NCBI GenBank assembly: GCA_900546465.1
Contig: URCX01000107.1
Span: 1-6,968 of the forward strand
DNA: 6,968 nt
Origin: an uncultured Bacteroidota bacterium
Lineage (GTDB): Bacteria > Bacteroidota > Bacteroidia > Bacteroidales > P3
Reading direction: 5' to 3'
In this document: one piece after another, positions 6,332 through 6,968 of the stretch
How positions within the stretch are numbered: the first letter of the stretch is position 1
Layout of the letters: every line of letters starts with the position of its first letter
Made by a program: the position numbers and the translations under genes
Notes under the pieces: model-generated
Database searches by the model: none
Seen by the model: the letters and a program-made list of their open reading frames with translations, nothing else
What the model was told of the DNA's origin: nothing

Positions 6332-6968
6332 ATGTTATTTAATTCCATAGAGTTCCTTATATTCCTGCCATTGGTTTTCTTTGGTTACTGGTTTGTTTTC
6401 AAGTCTTTGCGGTGGCAAAATCTATTTGTGGTAGCTGTTAGTTACCTGTTCTACGGATGGTGGGACTCTCGCTTTTTGCTGCTGATCCTGTTTACGTCGT
6501 TATGCAGTTACTTGAGTGGAGTCTATTTGGAGAAATGCGCTGGCAACCGGTCGGTCCAAAAGTGGATAAGTGCCGGTAATATTTTACTGAACCTTTCGAT
6601 CTTGGGTGTGTTTAAGTACTTTGATTTTTTTACCGAGAATTTGGTAAATGTCCTTCACCTATTGGGCTGGGATGCCGATTACGTGACGTTGAATATCTTG
6701 CTCCCTGTCGGGATCAGCTTTTATACGTTTCAGGCTTTGAGCTATACGATTGATGTTTACCAAGGTAAAATCAAGGCAACTCATGATATCGTGGCATTCT
6801 TCGCTTATATCAGTTTCTTCCCCCAATTAGTGGCGGGCCCGATAGAACGGGCTACCCATTTGTTGCCTCAGTTTCTCCGGCCTCGTAATTTCGATTGTGA
6901 TCTGGCGTTGGATGGTATACGCCAGATGCTTTGGGGATTTTTCAAGAAAGTGGTGGTTGCCGATAACT
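6332..6968 (+). CDS. MBOAT-family O-acyltransferase (AlgI/PatB/DltB-like), N-terminal 212 residues
   Basis: This is a multi-pass inner-membrane acyltransferase of the MBOAT family; relatives such as AlgI and PatB pass acetyl groups across the membrane to partner proteins that acetylate alginate or peptidoglycan, and DltB moves D-alanine. The visible 212 residues follow AlgI layout: MLFNSIEFLIFLPLVFFGYW at the start, then YLFYGWWD (39-46), LGVFKYFDFF (91-100), LLPVGISFYTFQALSYTIDV (123-142), FFPQLVAGPIERA (162-174) and GFFKKVVVADN (202-212). About six membrane segments can be seen (roughly 2-23, 28-44, 48-66, 79-100, 123-143, 153-171). The catalytic histidine of the family lies beyond the window, so neither activity nor acceptor polymer can be told. 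It has its own promoter. Codon use is a little different from murB (Leu TTG 14 of 33 against 15 of 23; more ATC for Ile), hinting at separate origin. Confidence 0.93.
   Translation, partial: MLFNSIEFLIFLPLVFFGYWFVFKSLRWQNLFVVAVSYLFYGWWDSRFLLLILFTSLCSYLSGVYLEKCAGNRSVQKWISAGNILLNLSILGVFKYFDFFTENLVNVLHLLGWDADYVTLNILLPVGISFYTFQALSYTIDVYQGKIKATHDIVAFFAYISFFPQLVAGPIERATHLLPQFLRPRNFDCDLALDGIRQMLWGFFKKVVVADN

Noticed and set aside
1..6968. CRISPR array, tRNA or rRNA genes, insertion sequence, phage or defence genes
   Set aside because: No regularly spaced repeats, cloverleaf, rRNA signature, transposase or integrase motif was seen in the window.

Overview
The window looks like chromosomal DNA from a member of the Bacteroidota, most likely Bacteroidales. 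Three start regions carry the phylum's characteristic -7 promoter element (TAnnTTTG, here each time followed by C). Shine-Dalgarno sequences are mostly absent, and the protein sequences (RNase R, PurD, MurB, ThyA, DUF1294, MBOAT) have a Bacteroidales flavour. This is a judgement from the sequence alone; no database was searched.

Layout. The minus strand from 3880 down to 1 carries a compact cluster, rnr -> purD -> thyA, with gaps of 36 and 12 nt. It is read from a promoter just upstream of rnr and runs off the left edge inside thyA. A divergent intergenic region of about 480 bp (3881-4364) separates it from a plus-strand cluster, murB -> acidic protein of unknown function -> DUF1294 membrane protein, with gaps of 42 and 13 nt. 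A third promoter at 6258-6288 then drives an MBOAT-family O-acyltransferase that runs off the right edge at 6968.

How the genes fit together. The leftward cluster is nucleotide-centred: RNase R degrades structured RNA to 5'-mononucleotides, PurD makes an early purine intermediate, and ThyA makes dTMP. The rightward cluster starts with MurB, which completes UDP-MurNAc for peptidoglycan. Its two followers have no assigned role. The MBOAT protein resembles the AlgI/PatB/DltB group, which moves acyl groups across the membrane onto polysaccharides or wall polymers. It has its own promoter and a somewhat different codon choice, so it is probably a separate unit.

Most of the window is ordinary housekeeping sequence and I found no convincing new multi-gene system. 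The points most worth a second look are the abnormal C-terminus of the DUF1294 gene, where a second reading frame seems to hold the missing membrane segment and overlaps the MBOAT promoter; the strongly acidic unknown protein behind murB; and a 21-bp tandem repeat overlapping a hairpin in the divergent region. Promoter positions also show that the longest possible reading frames of rnr and murB begin too far upstream.
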